From Desulfosalsimonas propionicica (GTDB lineage Bacteria > Desulfobacterota > Desulfobacteria > Desulfobacterales > Desulfosalsimonadaceae), in NCBI RefSeq assembly GCF_013761005.1, contig NZ_JACDUS010000006.1:1-64000 (forward strand): 64,000 nt of DNA. The letters run 5' to 3'. Position numbers and translations under genes: made by a program. Shown piece after piece: positions 7,010-15,750 of the stretch. The notes under the pieces are model-generated. The model had not been told where the DNA came from and made no database searches. It was given only the letters and a program-made list of their open reading frames with translations. Positions within the stretch are counted from its first letter, which is position 1, and each line of letters begins with the position of its first letter.

Positions 7010-7381
7010 ATGCAGCAAGATTGTAATTCCATCCATGCCTGCAATTCCGTTGAGAGCTTACCGTTTGTCGAAGATACCCGGGAAGGCCGTTGTTTCTGGT
7101 CGGTTTACCCCACAGGTAATTATGAGAAGGACTATAAAACGGGAAAGCTTTATGCCGCCTTCCTTTGCGATTATCTTCGTTCCGATCCTGCAAATATCTA
7201 TTTGACGTGGGTTGTGTGGGAAATAATCCGCCAGGGCTCCCCCAAGAATGGCATTATCAACGGCTTCTTTAATTTTATAGCCGAATATATCTCAATGAAT
7301 TCGATCACCCCCTGGCAGGCAACGGCCCACCATGAAAGGCAAATCCAAAGAACATTAAAGATGGTCTCAGAAGGGGCCTGA
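7010..7381 (+). CDS. Hypothetical protein, last gene of the element core
   Basis: The 123-residue protein starts at ATG after AGAGGTG; an in-frame upstream start at 6959 would overlap the hairpin and U-tract. The sequence looks like a folded soluble protein: a polar N-terminus, then an aromatic-rich middle (CFWSVYPTGNYEKDYKTGK), then a helical part with TWVVWEIIRQGSPKNG. No family is recognised. It is followed by a terminator at 7419 and then by a clear drop in GC content, so it probably marks the right end of the replication module. Confidence 0.55.
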   Translation: MQQDCNSIHACNSVESLPFVEDTREGRCFWSVYPTGNYEKDYKTGKLYAAFLCDYLRSDPANIYLTWVVWEIIRQGSPKNGIINGFFNFIAEYISMNSITPWQATAHHERQIQRTLKMVSEGA

Positions 7382-7418
7382 GATTTTAAAAAATGAGTTG
7401 AAAAGCGAGTGAAGCTGC

Positions 7419-7456
7419 AAAGGGGTATGGTGATTCATCATGCCCCTTGTATTTTT
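7419..7456 (+). terminator. Rho-independent terminator
   Basis: AAGGGGTATG and CATGCCCCTT form a 10-bp stem with one G-U pair and a 9-base loop, followed by GTATTTTT. It separates the element core from the low-GC cargo genes. Confidence 0.65.
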
Positions 7457-7658
7457 AGTATTTTATGAGAAAATGTTTTAATTGACAAAGAACCTTGTTT
7501 ATATCCTAAGAGCTTAAAATAATTCCAGGCAAAATAAAACGAGCAATTAAGACCGAAACGACGAGTTACTTCTTTTACCCTTTTAATGGGTTATCTTTGG
7601 CCAAAGAGCATATAATACCTGAATCACTTGTGGTGGCAGAACTTTATACTGTGATATT

Positions 7659-8507
7659 ATGTACAAAAGAATTGATCACGAAGACAAGAAAATAGAAATT
7701 CAGGAGCATTTTCACAGTCCGATGGTGTATTTGGATCATTGGGCGCTAAATGACTTCTCCCTGAATCCCAGCTTAAGGGAGAGGTTTGTTAGTACCATGA
7801 ATAGCAAGGGAGGAACACTTCGCCTTTCAGTGGCAAATATGGTGGAAATATCGAAACAAGAAGACAAAAGCCAGGTTGAATCCATGCTAAGCATGATAAG
7901 AAGTATCGAAGATTGTGGGTTGATCAACATTGATGTAAGCGAGGTCATTAAAAAAGAAAATAAAATAGTGTCTGACCCTGCAGCAATTTTTAAAGTTCAA
8001 AATCCTTCTGCTGAATTGGAACTTGTTTCGGCATATCTTTTAGCCAAAAAATACCCACTAACGTGGCATGTAGCCGATATTATAGAAACTGTTGTCAATG
8101 AGTTCCCGTCAACAAACCTCTCAAGGAATAATGATGAATTCTTGGCCGCTATGAAAGATCTAATAGAAAAGGGGAGAAACGATCCCGTGTATCTTAAGAA
8201 AGTAAAAGGTAGGTTTTTGGGACTTAAGCAGCGAGGTCCCAGGTACCAAACTGCGACAAGAGAACTCCTTCAATTTACGGTTGATTTTATAATAAAAAAT
8301 GTGGATATGGCAATGGCTCAATATAGTGAATGGAATGACATATTTCATCTAATTGTGCCAGTGGCATATTGCGACATTGTCATGCTCGATCGGAGATGGG
8401 TTGCCTTTATGAATCAAACTGGACTTTCTTACCCTCAGGTGGCAAGGACCTTTGATAGGCGCTCGATAGAATCTTTGTTCGAACATATCGAAAATTGGGC
8501 TGGCTGA
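7659..8507 (+). CDS. PIN-like domain protein (putative RNase), cargo gene
   Basis: The 282-residue protein has a start without a clear ribosome binding site. The pattern fits a PIN-like nuclease fold. An early strand ends in an aspartate (MVYLDHWAL, about residues 22-30), a helix contains an acidic residue (SVANMVEIS), and a late strand carries further aspartates (AYCDIVMLDRRW, about 238-250). The middle is helical and longer than in small VapC toxins. GC content is visibly lower than in the primase segment or the ribosomal operons, which points to separate acquisition. It heads a three-gene block with a radical SAM protein and a membrane protein. There is no adjacent antitoxin-like gene. Nuclease function is inferred from residue spacing only. 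Confidence 0.55.
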   Translation: MYKRIDHEDKKIEIQEHFHSPMVYLDHWALNDFSLNPSLRERFVSTMNSKGGTLRLSVANMVEISKQEDKSQVESMLSMIRSIEDCGLINIDVSEVIKKENKIVSDPAAIFKVQNPSAELELVSAYLLAKKYPLTWHVADIIETVVNEFPSTNLSRNNDEFLAAMKDLIEKGRNDPVYLKKVKGRFLGLKQRGPRYQTATRELLQFTVDFIIKNVDMAMAQYSEWNDIFHLIVPVAYCDIVMLDRRWVAFMNQTGLSYPQVARTFDRRSIESLFEHIENWAG

Positions 8508-8578
8508 CCAATAAAATGAGATAACCAATTAAGCAGGCGGTGAAAAACCGCTGCACTTTATTCCAGGCGTAACATTCT

Positions 8579-9445
8579 ATGATTCGGTTTTGGTATTTTA
8601 AGAAGCTTGATAGATTCGCAGTGTCTGATGCGTTGAATTGTCCTAATATTGAGGACGTTATGTCATCTGATTGCTACACGCGTTTCGACTACTTTAGGTA
8701 TATCCCTGTTGCTGACCTTTCTTATGCGGAAATTCACCGAGAATTATGTTGCGCTCCAAGAGAAGTATGTTTTGAATTAACCAAATTATGCAATATGAAC
8801 TGCCCCGTATGCATAGCAGATTCGAACCCCCATAATAGCCTAAAGCTTTCGTATGAAGATTTTATTGCTATTTTGCAATGTCTTGATCCAAAGATAAAAC
8901 GAATTACCCTTACGGGAGGAGAGCCGACACTGCTCCCTGATTTGGTAAAATTTGTGCATGTTGCAGCATCAAAATTTGAAGGCGTTGTTCTATCAACTAA
9001 TGGCTTTTGTCCAAGGAAAATGCAGAGGGCCACCAAAGGCCTGCAAAATTTAACCGTGACTGTCTCTTTGCACGGTAATAGAGAGGTGCATGATAATTTC
9101 TGTGGCAAAGTAGGGTCATTTGACAATGCTTTTGAAACAATAAGAAGATGTCTCGACCTGGGCCATAGGGTCGAGGTGTTGACCACAGCTTTTCAAGAGG
9201 CAATCCAAACATTCCCCGAGCTTGTAAATTTGTTGAGCGAATTGCCTATCGATGAACATCGCGTAAATATAATTAAAAGCAAAGGACGGGTACTGCGTTC
9301 CTGTGTTAACGCGGGCAAGATTAAACGAGTCGTAACAGAGACCGCGCCCAAACATAAAATAACAATTAAGCGGATAGATCAGCCTTTCTTATTCGTGGCC
9401 AGCTGCGGAATAAAGGAGCAAAGGGATGGAAGCGAATCGCGATAA
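8579..9445 (+). CDS. Radical SAM enzyme, cargo gene
   Basis: The 288-residue protein carries the iron-sulfur motif CNMNCPVC (CxxxCxxC, about residues 72-79) and the SAM-binding GGEP motif (TLTGGEPTLLPD, about 112-124), followed by barrel strands (GVVLSTNG, VTVSLHG). The C-terminus stops at a CGIKEQ segment, where relatives normally continue into an auxiliary-cluster (SPASM-like) domain, so it may be truncated or may use a minimal form. The last 20 bases overlap the next gene. A bulged GC hairpin (8533-8554) lies just upstream. The substrate is unknown; neighbours give no peptide-modification target. Confidence 0.75.
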   Translation: MIRFWYFKKLDRFAVSDALNCPNIEDVMSSDCYTRFDYFRYIPVADLSYAEIHRELCCAPREVCFELTKLCNMNCPVCIADSNPHNSLKLSYEDFIAILQCLDPKIKRITLTGGEPTLLPDLVKFVHVAASKFEGVVLSTNGFCPRKMQRATKGLQNLTVTVSLHGNREVHDNFCGKVGSFDNAFETIRRCLDLGHRVEVLTTAFQEAIQTFPELVNLLSELPIDEHRVNIIKSKGRVLRSCVNAGKIKRVVTETAPKHKITIKRIDQPFLFVASCGIKEQRDGSESR

Positions 9446-9920
9446 GTTTGAAATTGAACGAGAGATTTATCACACACAATGGATCAATATACGTAACCAC
9501 TGGGATCAAACGTTTTTGGGCGTGCGCTATCTTTCAACCTTGGTGCTTCTTGCGATAATTCCCATGAAATTTTTACGAGTTAAGGATGCTTCAGGTATTC
9601 ATCTATCCGTTGATCCTTCAGTGGAGGTTTATATAAAAGCATTCGTGATTGTCATCATTGCGCTCATGGGGATTGTTACTTTTCTTTATCAGTACAACCA
9701 TCATGTAAGGTCAAAAGAGGCTCGAAAAGTGGTTGTCGCAATAGAGCAGCGATGGGGCCTTTACGATGAAGCAGGCAGGTTTATATTTCAAGAGCCCGGG
9801 GCGAAAATACAATATCAGAAGTTTTCAGGAGGAGAGAAACGTCTGACCCATACCGCAATCGTGTTTATATACATTGTTTTGATAACACTAACGGGTGTAG
9901 CTTTTGTCCTTTTTGCCTAA
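9426..9920 (+). CDS. Small integral membrane protein with three helices, cargo gene
   Basis: The 164-residue protein starts at ATG behind AAGGAG inside the 3' end of the radical SAM gene, so the two are translationally coupled. Hydrophobic segments are at about 35-50, 70-92 and 142-163. A soluble loop of about 50 residues (RSKEARKVVVAIEQRWGLY onward) lies between the second and third. The N-terminus is charged and soluble. The topology is like that of small membrane effectors in defence systems (SLATT-type), but I see no specific signature, so this is only a structural analogy. No promoter is seen for it alone. Confidence 0.6.
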   Translation: MEANRDKFEIEREIYHTQWINIRNHWDQTFLGVRYLSTLVLLAIIPMKFLRVKDASGIHLSVDPSVEVYIKAFVIVIIALMGIVTFLYQYNHHVRSKEARKVVVAIEQRWGLYDEAGRFIFQEPGAKIQYQKFSGGEKRLTHTAIVFIYIVLITLTGVAFVLFA

Positions 9921-9951
9921 CAAGAACCCGATTTCCCAGGGATTAAAACAT

Positions 9952-10030
9952 AGGGCAGGAGCAGCTTAAGGTTAAGTCTTTGGCTCAGAATGGGGTAATT
10001 TTGCAAACTCCGGGGCAGGAGTGGGGCAAA
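9952..10030. repeat. GGGCAGGAG and GGGGYAA repeats beside the tRNA (possible integrase arm sites)
   Basis: The 165 bp between the cargo genes and the tRNA 3' end hold no gene. They contain AGGGCAGGAG at 9952 and GGGGCAGGAG at 10013, plus GGGGTAA at 9993 and GGGGCAA at 10024. Short direct repeats next to a tRNA 3' end are what tyrosine integrases use as arm-type sites. No second copy of the tRNA end is visible in the window. Confidence 0.35.
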
Positions 10031-10085
10031 TCGGCTTTTGATAAAAAGAAACAAAATTTTTATACATGTAACCAATTGATTTTAT

Positions 10086-10161
10086 TGGTGCCCCCGGCAG
10101 GAATCGAACCTGCGGCACATGGATTAGGAATCCATTGCTCTATCCACTGAGCTACGGGGGC
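10086..10161 (-). tRNA. tRNA-Arg (anticodon CCT)
   Basis: A full cloverleaf is read on the minus strand: acceptor GCCCCCG paired with CGGGGGC, D stem GCTC/GAGC, anticodon stem ATGGA/TCCAT with loop TTCCTAA, T arm with GGTTCGATTCC. The CCA end is encoded (10086-10088). Its 3' end faces the accessory region, which makes it the likely integration target of that element. Confidence 0.95.
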
Positions 10162-10176
10162 GTAAGGCACACCGGG

Positions 10177-11979
10177 CTATTCCACGTAAAGGGTCTGACC
10201 CGGGTAAATCCTTGAATTCTGGTTTAGTTCATTGATTCGCAGAAATTTGTTCATGTTCATGTCATGGCGTCTGGCAATGGTATAGGGTGAATCGCCTTTT
10301 TTCACTCTGTAGGCTTTGCGGTCCGCGCTTTTGCCGGCCGGGATTTTGAGTTTTTGGCCGATGTGCAGGTTCACGGAATTGAGGTTGTTTAAAGCCTGGA
10401 TTCGTTTTGTGGTGGTGTTGTAGCGCTTGGCCAGCACCCACAGGGAGTCACCCCGTTTGACCTTGTAGTTAATTGTCCTGGAGGGCTCAGGCAGCGGGCC
10501 CCGGGCGGCGTAAGTCCCGGCCTGGGGAATTTTGAGCCGTTGGCCGCTGACAATGTAATTTTTCCGGTAAATATTGTTGTACCAGGCGATTTTTCGGGCG
10601 GTGGTGTTGTAGCGCCGGGCAATGGTCGACAGGGTCTCTCCCGGCCGCACCCGGTGGTAGACAATGTTGTGCGGGCTCTGGTAGTGTTCCTGGATATCGT
10701 CGATTTTTGCAAGCAGTACCTCACCTTTTTCCCGGGGCACCTTTAACTCGTATTTTTCATCCGGCAAAATCTTGTAGCGCAATTCGGGATTCAGTTCCAG
10801 AAGTTTGTTTTGCTTGACGTCAATGGCCTTTGCAATGTCTTCCAGAGAGGCTTGCTTTTTGACCTCCACAAGTTCGAAATCCATGGGCGGATCCGGCTGG
10901 ATGTGACCCATGTTGTAGTTTTCCAGGTTGTTGACGATATGAATGGTCGCTAAAAATTTCGGCACATAGCGCGCGGTCTCCCTGGGCAGCCGCTGGTACA
11001 GATCCCAGAAATCATCCAGGTAATTAACGTTTTGCTGACGGATCACATGCAGGACCCTGCCTTCGCCGCAGTTGTAAGCGGCAAGCACGGTTTTCCAGTC
11101 CCCGAAAATTTCATGGAGTTCTTTTAAATAGGCAATGGCGGCGCCGGTGGACTTGTACGGATCTAACCGCTCGTCAATGTAGCGGTCTCTTGTAAGACCG
11201 AATTTGTGGCCGGTCGAGGCGATGAACTGCCACATCCCCAGTGCCCTGGCACTGGACAGGGCCTTGGTTTTAAATCCGCTTTCCACAAGCGGCAGCCAGG
11301 AAAGCTCCTCGGGAATGCCGGCTTTTTTGAGTTTTTCGAGGATATAAGGGCGATACCGGCCGGACCGTTTATAGGAGTTGATGAAAAAGGTTCGCGACGG
11401 TCCTTCAGTAAAGAGCTTGATCTCTTTTTGGACATGCTCGTTAAGGCTAAAGGGAATGGCATTATGGTTTCCTTTAACCGTTGTGTACCGGGAAGAATAA
11501 ATTTCAAGAATCCGCTTGGAGATCATAAACCGCAGATCGTCTTTTTGCTGGCTTAGTTTCGGGTCTTTGGCAGGGGGGGATGTCAAAATCAGCGCATATG
11601 CATTGTCCAGGGAGTCCAGAGCGTTTTCCAGCTCTCCCTGCTGCCAGTAGTCCTGGGAGGCTTGATAAAATTCCAGGGATTTGTCCAGCCGGGACTGGGT
11701 GTCAGCTGTAGGGTCGGGCTCGATCAGCAGCCTGGCGTTTTCCTCCTCACTACCGTTGAAACTCAACAAGGGCAGGACTTCCACCTGCGTTTCATCTTCG
11801 GCTGCGGGCGCTTCCGATTCCTGGTGGTCCCGGGTTGAGGTTTTTGCGGAATCACCGGCCGGTGCATCTCCGATCCGGCCGGTCCAGCCGGCGCAGCCGG
11901 TAAATATCATGGCAATTGCAAGCAGTGCAGCAAGCACTGCGTTTTTCCGGACAAGGGCGAACGTTTTGACGGATTGCAT
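10177..11979 (-). CDS. mltD: Membrane-bound lytic murein transglycosylase D-like lipoprotein
   Basis: The protein cleaves peptidoglycan glycan strands to form anhydro-muropeptides in the periplasm. It has 600 residues from the ATG at 11979, chosen because AAAGGT precedes it. The signal peptide ends in a lipobox-like FTGC. A long acidic linker follows, then an SLT domain with the catalytic glutamate in LPLVESGFKTKALS (about 232) and the supporting motif ALGMWQF. Three LysM repeats follow at about 437-483, 503-547 and 557-600, each with a V-RxGxxL or VKxGDS core. MltD usually carries two to four LysM repeats, so the length is normal. The gene is monocistronic, facing the tRNA-Arg. Confidence 0.92.
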   Translation of the reverse strand: MQSVKTFALVRKNAVLAALLAIAMIFTGCAGWTGRIGDAPAGDSAKTSTRDHQESEAPAAEDETQVEVLPLLSFNGSEEENARLLIEPDPTADTQSRLDKSLEFYQASQDYWQQGELENALDSLDNAYALILTSPPAKDPKLSQQKDDLRFMISKRILEIYSSRYTTVKGNHNAIPFSLNEHVQKEIKLFTEGPSRTFFINSYKRSGRYRPYILEKLKKAGIPEELSWLPLVESGFKTKALSSARALGMWQFIASTGHKFGLTRDRYIDERLDPYKSTGAAIAYLKELHEIFGDWKTVLAAYNCGEGRVLHVIRQQNVNYLDDFWDLYQRLPRETARYVPKFLATIHIVNNLENYNMGHIQPDPPMDFELVEVKKQASLEDIAKAIDVKQNKLLELNPELRYKILPDEKYELKVPREKGEVLLAKIDDIQEHYQSPHNIVYHRVRPGETLSTIARRYNTTARKIAWYNNIYRKNYIVSGQRLKIPQAGTYAARGPLPEPSRTINYKVKRGDSLWVLAKRYNTTTKRIQALNNLNSVNLHIGQKLKIPAGKSADRKAYRVKKGDSPYTIARRHDMNMNKFLRINELNQNSRIYPGQTLYVE

Positions 11980-12233
11980 GGGTACCTTTTTTGTCAATAT
12001 TTATAATTCCTTGAAAATCAGCAATTTTTGTGAAATGAAATATGTAAACGAAACAAATATCACCGGCTGCAAACTTGTGTCAAGCTGATTGTTTGGCGCA
12101 GAATTGGCCGGATCATGTGCTCCGGCGGCCGCAGGACCAGGTTTGAGCGGATTTTTTTTGGTTGCCCTGTACGTTGATTTGTCTTAAATACAATGGAAAA
12201 AAACTGCTTGCATTGATTTTCGATATTTGTTAC

Positions 12234-12262
12234 TTGACATGGCTTTATGAAAATATTAAATA
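12234..12262 (+). promoter_or_regulatory. Promoter of the tRNA-tuf operon
   Basis: TTGACA at 12234-12239, a 17-bp spacer and TAAATA at 12257-12262 make a near-consensus sigma-70 promoter about 190 bp upstream of the first tRNA. The rest of the 11980-12452 gap holds no gene I can support. Confidence 0.65.
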
Positions 12263-12452
12263 CAGCAGATTGATCACGAGCCGGCAGGAAGGGTCAGGTG
12301 AACAACTTCGGCTTGAAAATATGGATCATTTCTGTGCCGGCCAGCCGATAAATGCTTGCATGCCGGAAAAATTTCTGGTAGAGCGCAGAACCTTTGAATG
12401 AACGTGACCCTTGCTTTGAAGTGCATGCGGCTGGTGCCCGAATTGAATGCAG

Positions 12453-12528
12453 GCCAGCGTAGCTCAGTTGGTAGAGCTACTGATTTGTAATCAGTTGGCC
12501 GGGGGTTCGAGTCCCTCCGCTGGCTCCA
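12453..12528 (+). tRNA. tRNA-Thr (anticodon TGT)
   Basis: Acceptor GCCAGCG pairs with CGCTGGC. The anticodon stem ACTGA/TCAGT carries the loop TTTGTAA. CCA is encoded. It is the first of four tRNAs in the order Thr, Tyr, Gly, Thr ahead of tuf, the same order as in Escherichia coli thrU-tyrU-glyT-thrT-tufB. Confidence 0.95.
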
Positions 12529-12553
12529 GAATATATTGTTTGTTTTTATTGAT

Positions 12554-12638
12554 GGTGGGGTTCCCGAGCGGCCAAAGGGAGCAGACTGTAAATCTGCCGG
12601 CGAAGCCTTCGGAGGTTCGAATCCTCCCCCCACCACCA
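12554..12638 (+). tRNA. tRNA-Tyr (anticodon GTA)
   Basis: Acceptor GGTGGGG pairs with CCCCACC. The anticodon stem GCAGA/TCTGC carries the loop CTGTAAA. The long variable arm (CCGGCGAAGCCTTCGG region) is that expected of a class II tRNA-Tyr. CCA is encoded. Confidence 0.95.
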
Positions 12639-12802
12639 CTTCATTAATAACGGTTGAATGTAGGAGATTCCGCAGCGGCGGGATCAAAGAGACTACATGG
12701 CTGGCGATTCACCTGACAGTAAAGGCGCAAGGCAACAGGGCAGGTTTTCCGCCGGGTAAAAAAGCACCGGGAAAAGCCGACAGGCATGTTTAATGGAAAT
12801 CG

Positions 12803-12878
12803 GCGGGAGTAGCTCAGTTGGCAGAGCTTCAGCCTTCCAAGCTGAATGTCGCGAGTTCGATTCTCGTCTCCCGCTCCA
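12803..12878 (+). tRNA. tRNA-Gly (anticodon TCC)
   Basis: Acceptor GCGGGAG pairs with CTCCCGC. The anticodon stem TCAGC/GCTGA carries the loop CTTCCAA. CCA is encoded. Confidence 0.95.
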
Positions 12879-12956
12879 TCAGGCAAACGTCTGTTAGATA
12901 AAGGCTGCCCTGCAAAAAGATTGCCGGAATCATTTTCGGCAGTCAGCGATTATCAG

Positions 12957-13033
12957 GCCCACGTAGCTCAGTCGGTAGAGCGCTTCCTTGGTAAGGAAGA
13001 GGTCCACCGGTTCAATTCCGGTCGTGGGCTCCA
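12957..13033 (+). tRNA. tRNA-Thr (anticodon GGT)
   Basis: Acceptor GCCCACG pairs with CGTGGGC. The anticodon stem CTTCC/GGAAG carries the loop TTGGTAA. CCA is encoded. A small stem (AAACCCGA, about 13061, with TCGGGTTT, about 13086) lies between it and tuf and may mark a processing site. Confidence 0.95.
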
Positions 13034-13193
13034 TTTAAACTTTTTCAGGGCATGGGTGCAAAACCCGAAGCGTGTCTTGAGAAAATCGGGTTTGCGCCTG
13101 CCATGCATCGATGATCTCTTGCCGAGATCTCTACAGGAGAAGGACATCGAAAGATTCCAATGAGATGCTATAAAACCATGGGGAGGATGTAAG

Positions 13194-14387
13194 ATGGCAA
13201 AGCAGAAGTTTGAGCGGACCAAGCCGCATGTAAACGTGGGAACGATCGGTCATATTGACCATGGCAAGACGACATTGACCGCGGCGATCACCAAGCATTG
13301 TGGATTGCGGGGCTGGGCGGAGTTTATTCCGTTTGACAAGATTGACAAGGCGCCCGAGGAAAAGGCCCGTGGGATCACGATTTCCACGGCTCACGTGGAG
13401 TATCAGACCAACAACCGGCATTACGCACATGTGGATTGTCCGGGGCATGCCGACTATATCAAGAACATGATCACAGGTGCGGCCCAGATGGACGGGGCGA
13501 TTCTGGTTGTGGGCGCAGATGACGGCCCCATGCCCCAGACCCGCGAGCATATACTTTTGGCCCGCCAGGTTGGCGTTCCTCAGATCGTGGTGTTTTTAAA
13601 CAAGTGCGACATGGTCGACGACGAGGAGCTTATCGAGCTTGTGGACATGGAGCTTCGGGAGCTTTTAAACAATTACGAGTTTGACGGTGACAACACCCCG
13701 ATCATACGGGGCAGCGCGCTTAAGGCACTGGAAAGCGACGATCCGGACAGCGAGGATGTAAAGCCGATCTGGGACTTGCTGGAGGCCACGGACGCCTACA
13801 TTCCCGAGCCGGAGCGGGACGTTGACAAGCCCTTTTTGATGCCGGTGGAAGACGTGTTTTCGATATCGGGCCGTGGCACGGTTGTCACGGGGCGTGTGGA
13901 GCGCGGGATCATCAAGGTCAACAACAAGATCGAGATCGTTGGCATGCGTCCGACCATCAACACGACCTGTACGGGCGTGGAGATGTTTCGCAAGCTGCTT
14001 GACGAAGGCCAGGCCGGCGACAACGTGGGTCTGCTTTTGCGGGGTACCAAGCGCGACGAGGTTGAGCGCGGCCAGGTGGTTGCCGCACCGGGAACGATAA
14101 CGCCGCACACCAAGTTCAAGGCCGAGGTTTACGTGCTGAGCAAGGATGAAGGCGGACGGCACACGCCGTTTTTCTCGGGCTATCGGCCGCAGTTTTATTT
14201 CCGGACCACGGATGTTACCGGGGTGTGCACGCTGCCCGATGGGGTTGAGATGGTGATGCCGGGCGATAACGTAACGATATCAGCCGAACTCATCACCCCG
14301 ATCGCCATGGAGGAGGGGCTGCGCTTTGCAGTGCGTGAAGGCGGCCGAACCGTGGGGGCCGGTGTTGTCAGTGAAATCATAGAATAG
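13194..14387 (+). CDS. tuf: Elongation factor Tu, first copy
   Basis: EF-Tu delivers aminoacyl-tRNA to the ribosomal A site and hydrolyses GTP. The 397-residue protein has all G motifs: GHIDHGKT (19-26), DCPGH (81-85) and NKCD (136-139). Domains 2 and 3 follow with the usual [19 protein letters not shown] core. The start follows GGGAGG. The gene is cotranscribed with four tRNAs upstream and rpmG downstream. It looks identical base for base to the second copy at 28034-29227. The similarity begins at the ATG and ends at the stop codon, while both flanks differ, which points to gene conversion. Confidence 0.98.
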   Translation: MAKQKFERTKPHVNVGTIGHIDHGKTTLTAAITKHCGLRGWAEFIPFDKIDKAPEEKARGITISTAHVEYQTNNRHYAHVDCPGHADYIKNMITGAAQMDGAILVVGADDGPMPQTREHILLARQVGVPQIVVFLNKCDMVDDEELIELVDMELRELLNNYEFDGDNTPIIRGSALKALESDDPDSEDVKPIWDLLEATDAYIPEPERDVDKPFLMPVEDVFSISGRGTVVTGRVERGIIKVNNKIEIVGMRPTINTTCTGVEMFRKLLDEGQAGDNVGLLLRGTKRDEVERGQVVAAPGTITPHTKFKAEVYVLSKDEGGRHTPFFSGYRPQFYFRTTDVTGVCTLPDGVEMVMPGDNVTISAELITPIAMEEGLRFAVREGGRTVGAGVVSEIIE

Positions 14388-14410
14388 CTTCAGCAACAGG
14401 GAGTAGACCC

Positions 14411-14560
14411 TTGAAAGTCAAAGTGACCTTAGCCTGTATGGACTGTAAACGGCGGAATTATTCCACCACCAAGAATAAGCGTACCAAGCCGGATCGGCTG
14501 GAATTTAAAAAATACTGCCGGTTCTGCCATACCCATACGCTACACCGGGAAACCAAGTAA
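14411..14560 (+). CDS. rpmG: 50S ribosomal protein L33 (zinc form)
   Basis: The 49-residue large-subunit protein starts at TTG after CAGGGAG, 23 bp past tuf. Cysteines at 9, 12, 36 and 39 form the zinc-binding CxxC pairs of the C+ form of L33. Core residues [20 protein letters not shown] match the family. The tuf-rpmG-tRNA-Trp-secE-nusG order is typical for bacteria. Confidence 0.95.
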   Translation: MKVKVTLACMDCKRRNYSTTKNKRTKPDRLEFKKYCRFCHTHTLHRETK

Positions 14561-14596
14561 GTTACCGCTGGCGGATTGGCCATGGGGAATTAATTC

Positions 14597-14672
14597 AGGC
14601 CAGTAGCTCTAACGGCAGAGCGTCGGACTCCAAATCCGGTGGTTGGGGGTTCAAATCCCTCCTGGCCTGCCA
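14597..14672 (+). tRNA. tRNA-Trp (anticodon CCA)
   Basis: Acceptor AGGCCAG pairs with CTGGCCT, discriminator G. The anticodon stem TCGGA/TCCGG carries the loop CTCCAAA. The CCA tail is encoded. It lies between rpmG and secE, as in many bacteria. Confidence 0.95.
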
Positions 14673-14683
14673 AAAATCAACGA

Positions 14684-14747
14684 AAAGCTCAAAGGTTGGG
14701 ATGTCAGTGAAACCGAAGGATAAAGAAGCGTTCCAACTTTGAGCTTT
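14684..14747 (+). other. Inverted repeat between tRNA-Trp and secE
   Basis: AAAGCTCAAAGGTTGG (14684-14699) pairs with CCAACTTTGAGCTTT (14733-14747) with one bulged base and a 33-base loop. It is not followed by a U-tract, so it is more likely a processing or stability element that separates the tRNA from the secE message. Confidence 0.5.
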
Positions 14748-14766
14748 CGATATTTTAGGAGCCGAA

Positions 14767-15174
14767 ATGGCAAAAATGCAGAAAAAAAAGCCGGCAGAGC
14801 AGAAAAAGAAAAAAAAGGACGCCGGCGATTCTGTTTCCAGCAGCACTGATGACAAACAGGCGGTTGCGGCAGGCGGCTCTGGAAAAGGATCTGCAGTGAC
14901 AAGCGGGACTTCGGAAAAGTCGAAGTCCGCCTGGTCCGGCTCCCAGAGCAGAGCCGGTGGACAGAGTGCTGTTTTGCGGCTGCTGGATCGATACTTTGGC
15001 AACTGGATTCAGTTTCTGCGGGAAGTCAAGGTGGAACTGGGCCGTGTAACCTGGCCGACGCGCAAGGAAACCGTTGGCACTACAGCTGTTGTTTTGGTTT
15101 TCGTATTCATTATCGCCATTTTTTTGGGCGTTGTGGACATGGGTTTGTCCAGCCTCGTCCGTTTGATCCTGTAG
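14767..15174 (+). CDS. secE: Preprotein translocase subunit SecE with long N-terminal extension
   Basis: SecE clamps SecY in the Sec translocon. The 135-residue protein has the conserved core at the C-terminus: WIQFLREVKVELGRVTWPTRKET (about 79-100), then a single membrane helix (about 104-126). The first 65 residues are a lysine-rich then glycine/serine-rich extension that the minimal single-helix SecE lacks. The extension is low-complexity and probably disordered. Start ATG follows AGGAG. It lies directly before nusG. Confidence 0.93.
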   Translation: MAKMQKKKPAEQKKKKKDAGDSVSSSTDDKQAVAAGGSGKGSAVTSGTSEKSKSAWSGSQSRAGGQSAVLRLLDRYFGNWIQFLREVKVELGRVTWPTRKETVGTTAVVLVFVFIIAIFLGVVDMGLSSLVRLIL

Positions 15175-15200
15175 AATTGAGTTAACAAGGGAGTTAAGGC

Positions 15201-15731
15201 GTGGCGTTGAACTGGTATATCATCCATGTGTATTCCGGCTTTGAAAACAAGGTAAAGCAAAACCTTGAGGAGCGCATTGCCACCTGCGCCCATCCGGAAA
15301 AATTCGGCGAAGTTGTGGTGCCCACCGAACAGGTGGTGGAATTGGTCAAGGGCAAGCGAAAAACCTCCAGCCGGAAATTTTATCCGGGTTATATCATGGT
15401 CCGGATGGAATTGGATGAAGAAACCTGGCATTTGGTAAAAAATACGGCAAAGGTTACTGGATTTCTCGGGGGGCGGGACCGGCCTGCACCCATTTCCGAT
15501 GAAGAGGCCGATCAGATTATTCACAAGATGGAAGCCGGTCAGCAAAAGCCCCAGCCCAAGTTTTATTTTGAAGTCGGAGACGAGGTCCGCGTCATTGACG
15601 GGCCGTTTACCAATTTCAACGGCACCGTGGAAGATGTCAGCCCGGAAAAGGGCAAGCTCAAGGTGCTGGTCAGCATTTTCGGGCGCTCCACACCGGTAGA
15701 ACTCGATTTCGTGCAGGTGGCGAAAAATTAG
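15201..15731 (+). CDS. nusG: Transcription termination/antitermination factor NusG
   Basis: NusG binds RNA polymerase and couples it to Rho or to ribosomal S10. The 176-residue protein starts at GTG behind AAGGGAGTTAAGGC. The NGN domain spans about 5-115 ([19 protein letters not shown] onward, with YPGYIMVRM). The KOW domain lies at the C-terminus ([18 protein letters not shown]). Length is normal. Confidence 0.97.
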   Translation: MALNWYIIHVYSGFENKVKQNLEERIATCAHPEKFGEVVVPTEQVVELVKGKRKTSSRKFYPGYIMVRMELDEETWHLVKNTAKVTGFLGGRDRPAPISDEEADQIIHKMEAGQQKPQPKFYFEVGDEVRVIDGPFTNFNGTVEDVSPEKGKLKVLVSIFGRSTPVELDFVQVAKN

Positions 15732-15750
15732 AACAGGAGATGTTTAAGAC

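Noticed and set aside
9961-10161. Remnant of an integrase C-terminus running into the tRNA
   Set aside because: A stop-free frame crosses the gap and the tRNA complement, but no integrase motifs (the R-H-R-Y set) are seen, and it only translates the tRNA.
12274-13222. Open reading frames over the tRNA cluster
   Set aside because: They cover four clear tRNA genes and produce tRNA-derived peptide strings.
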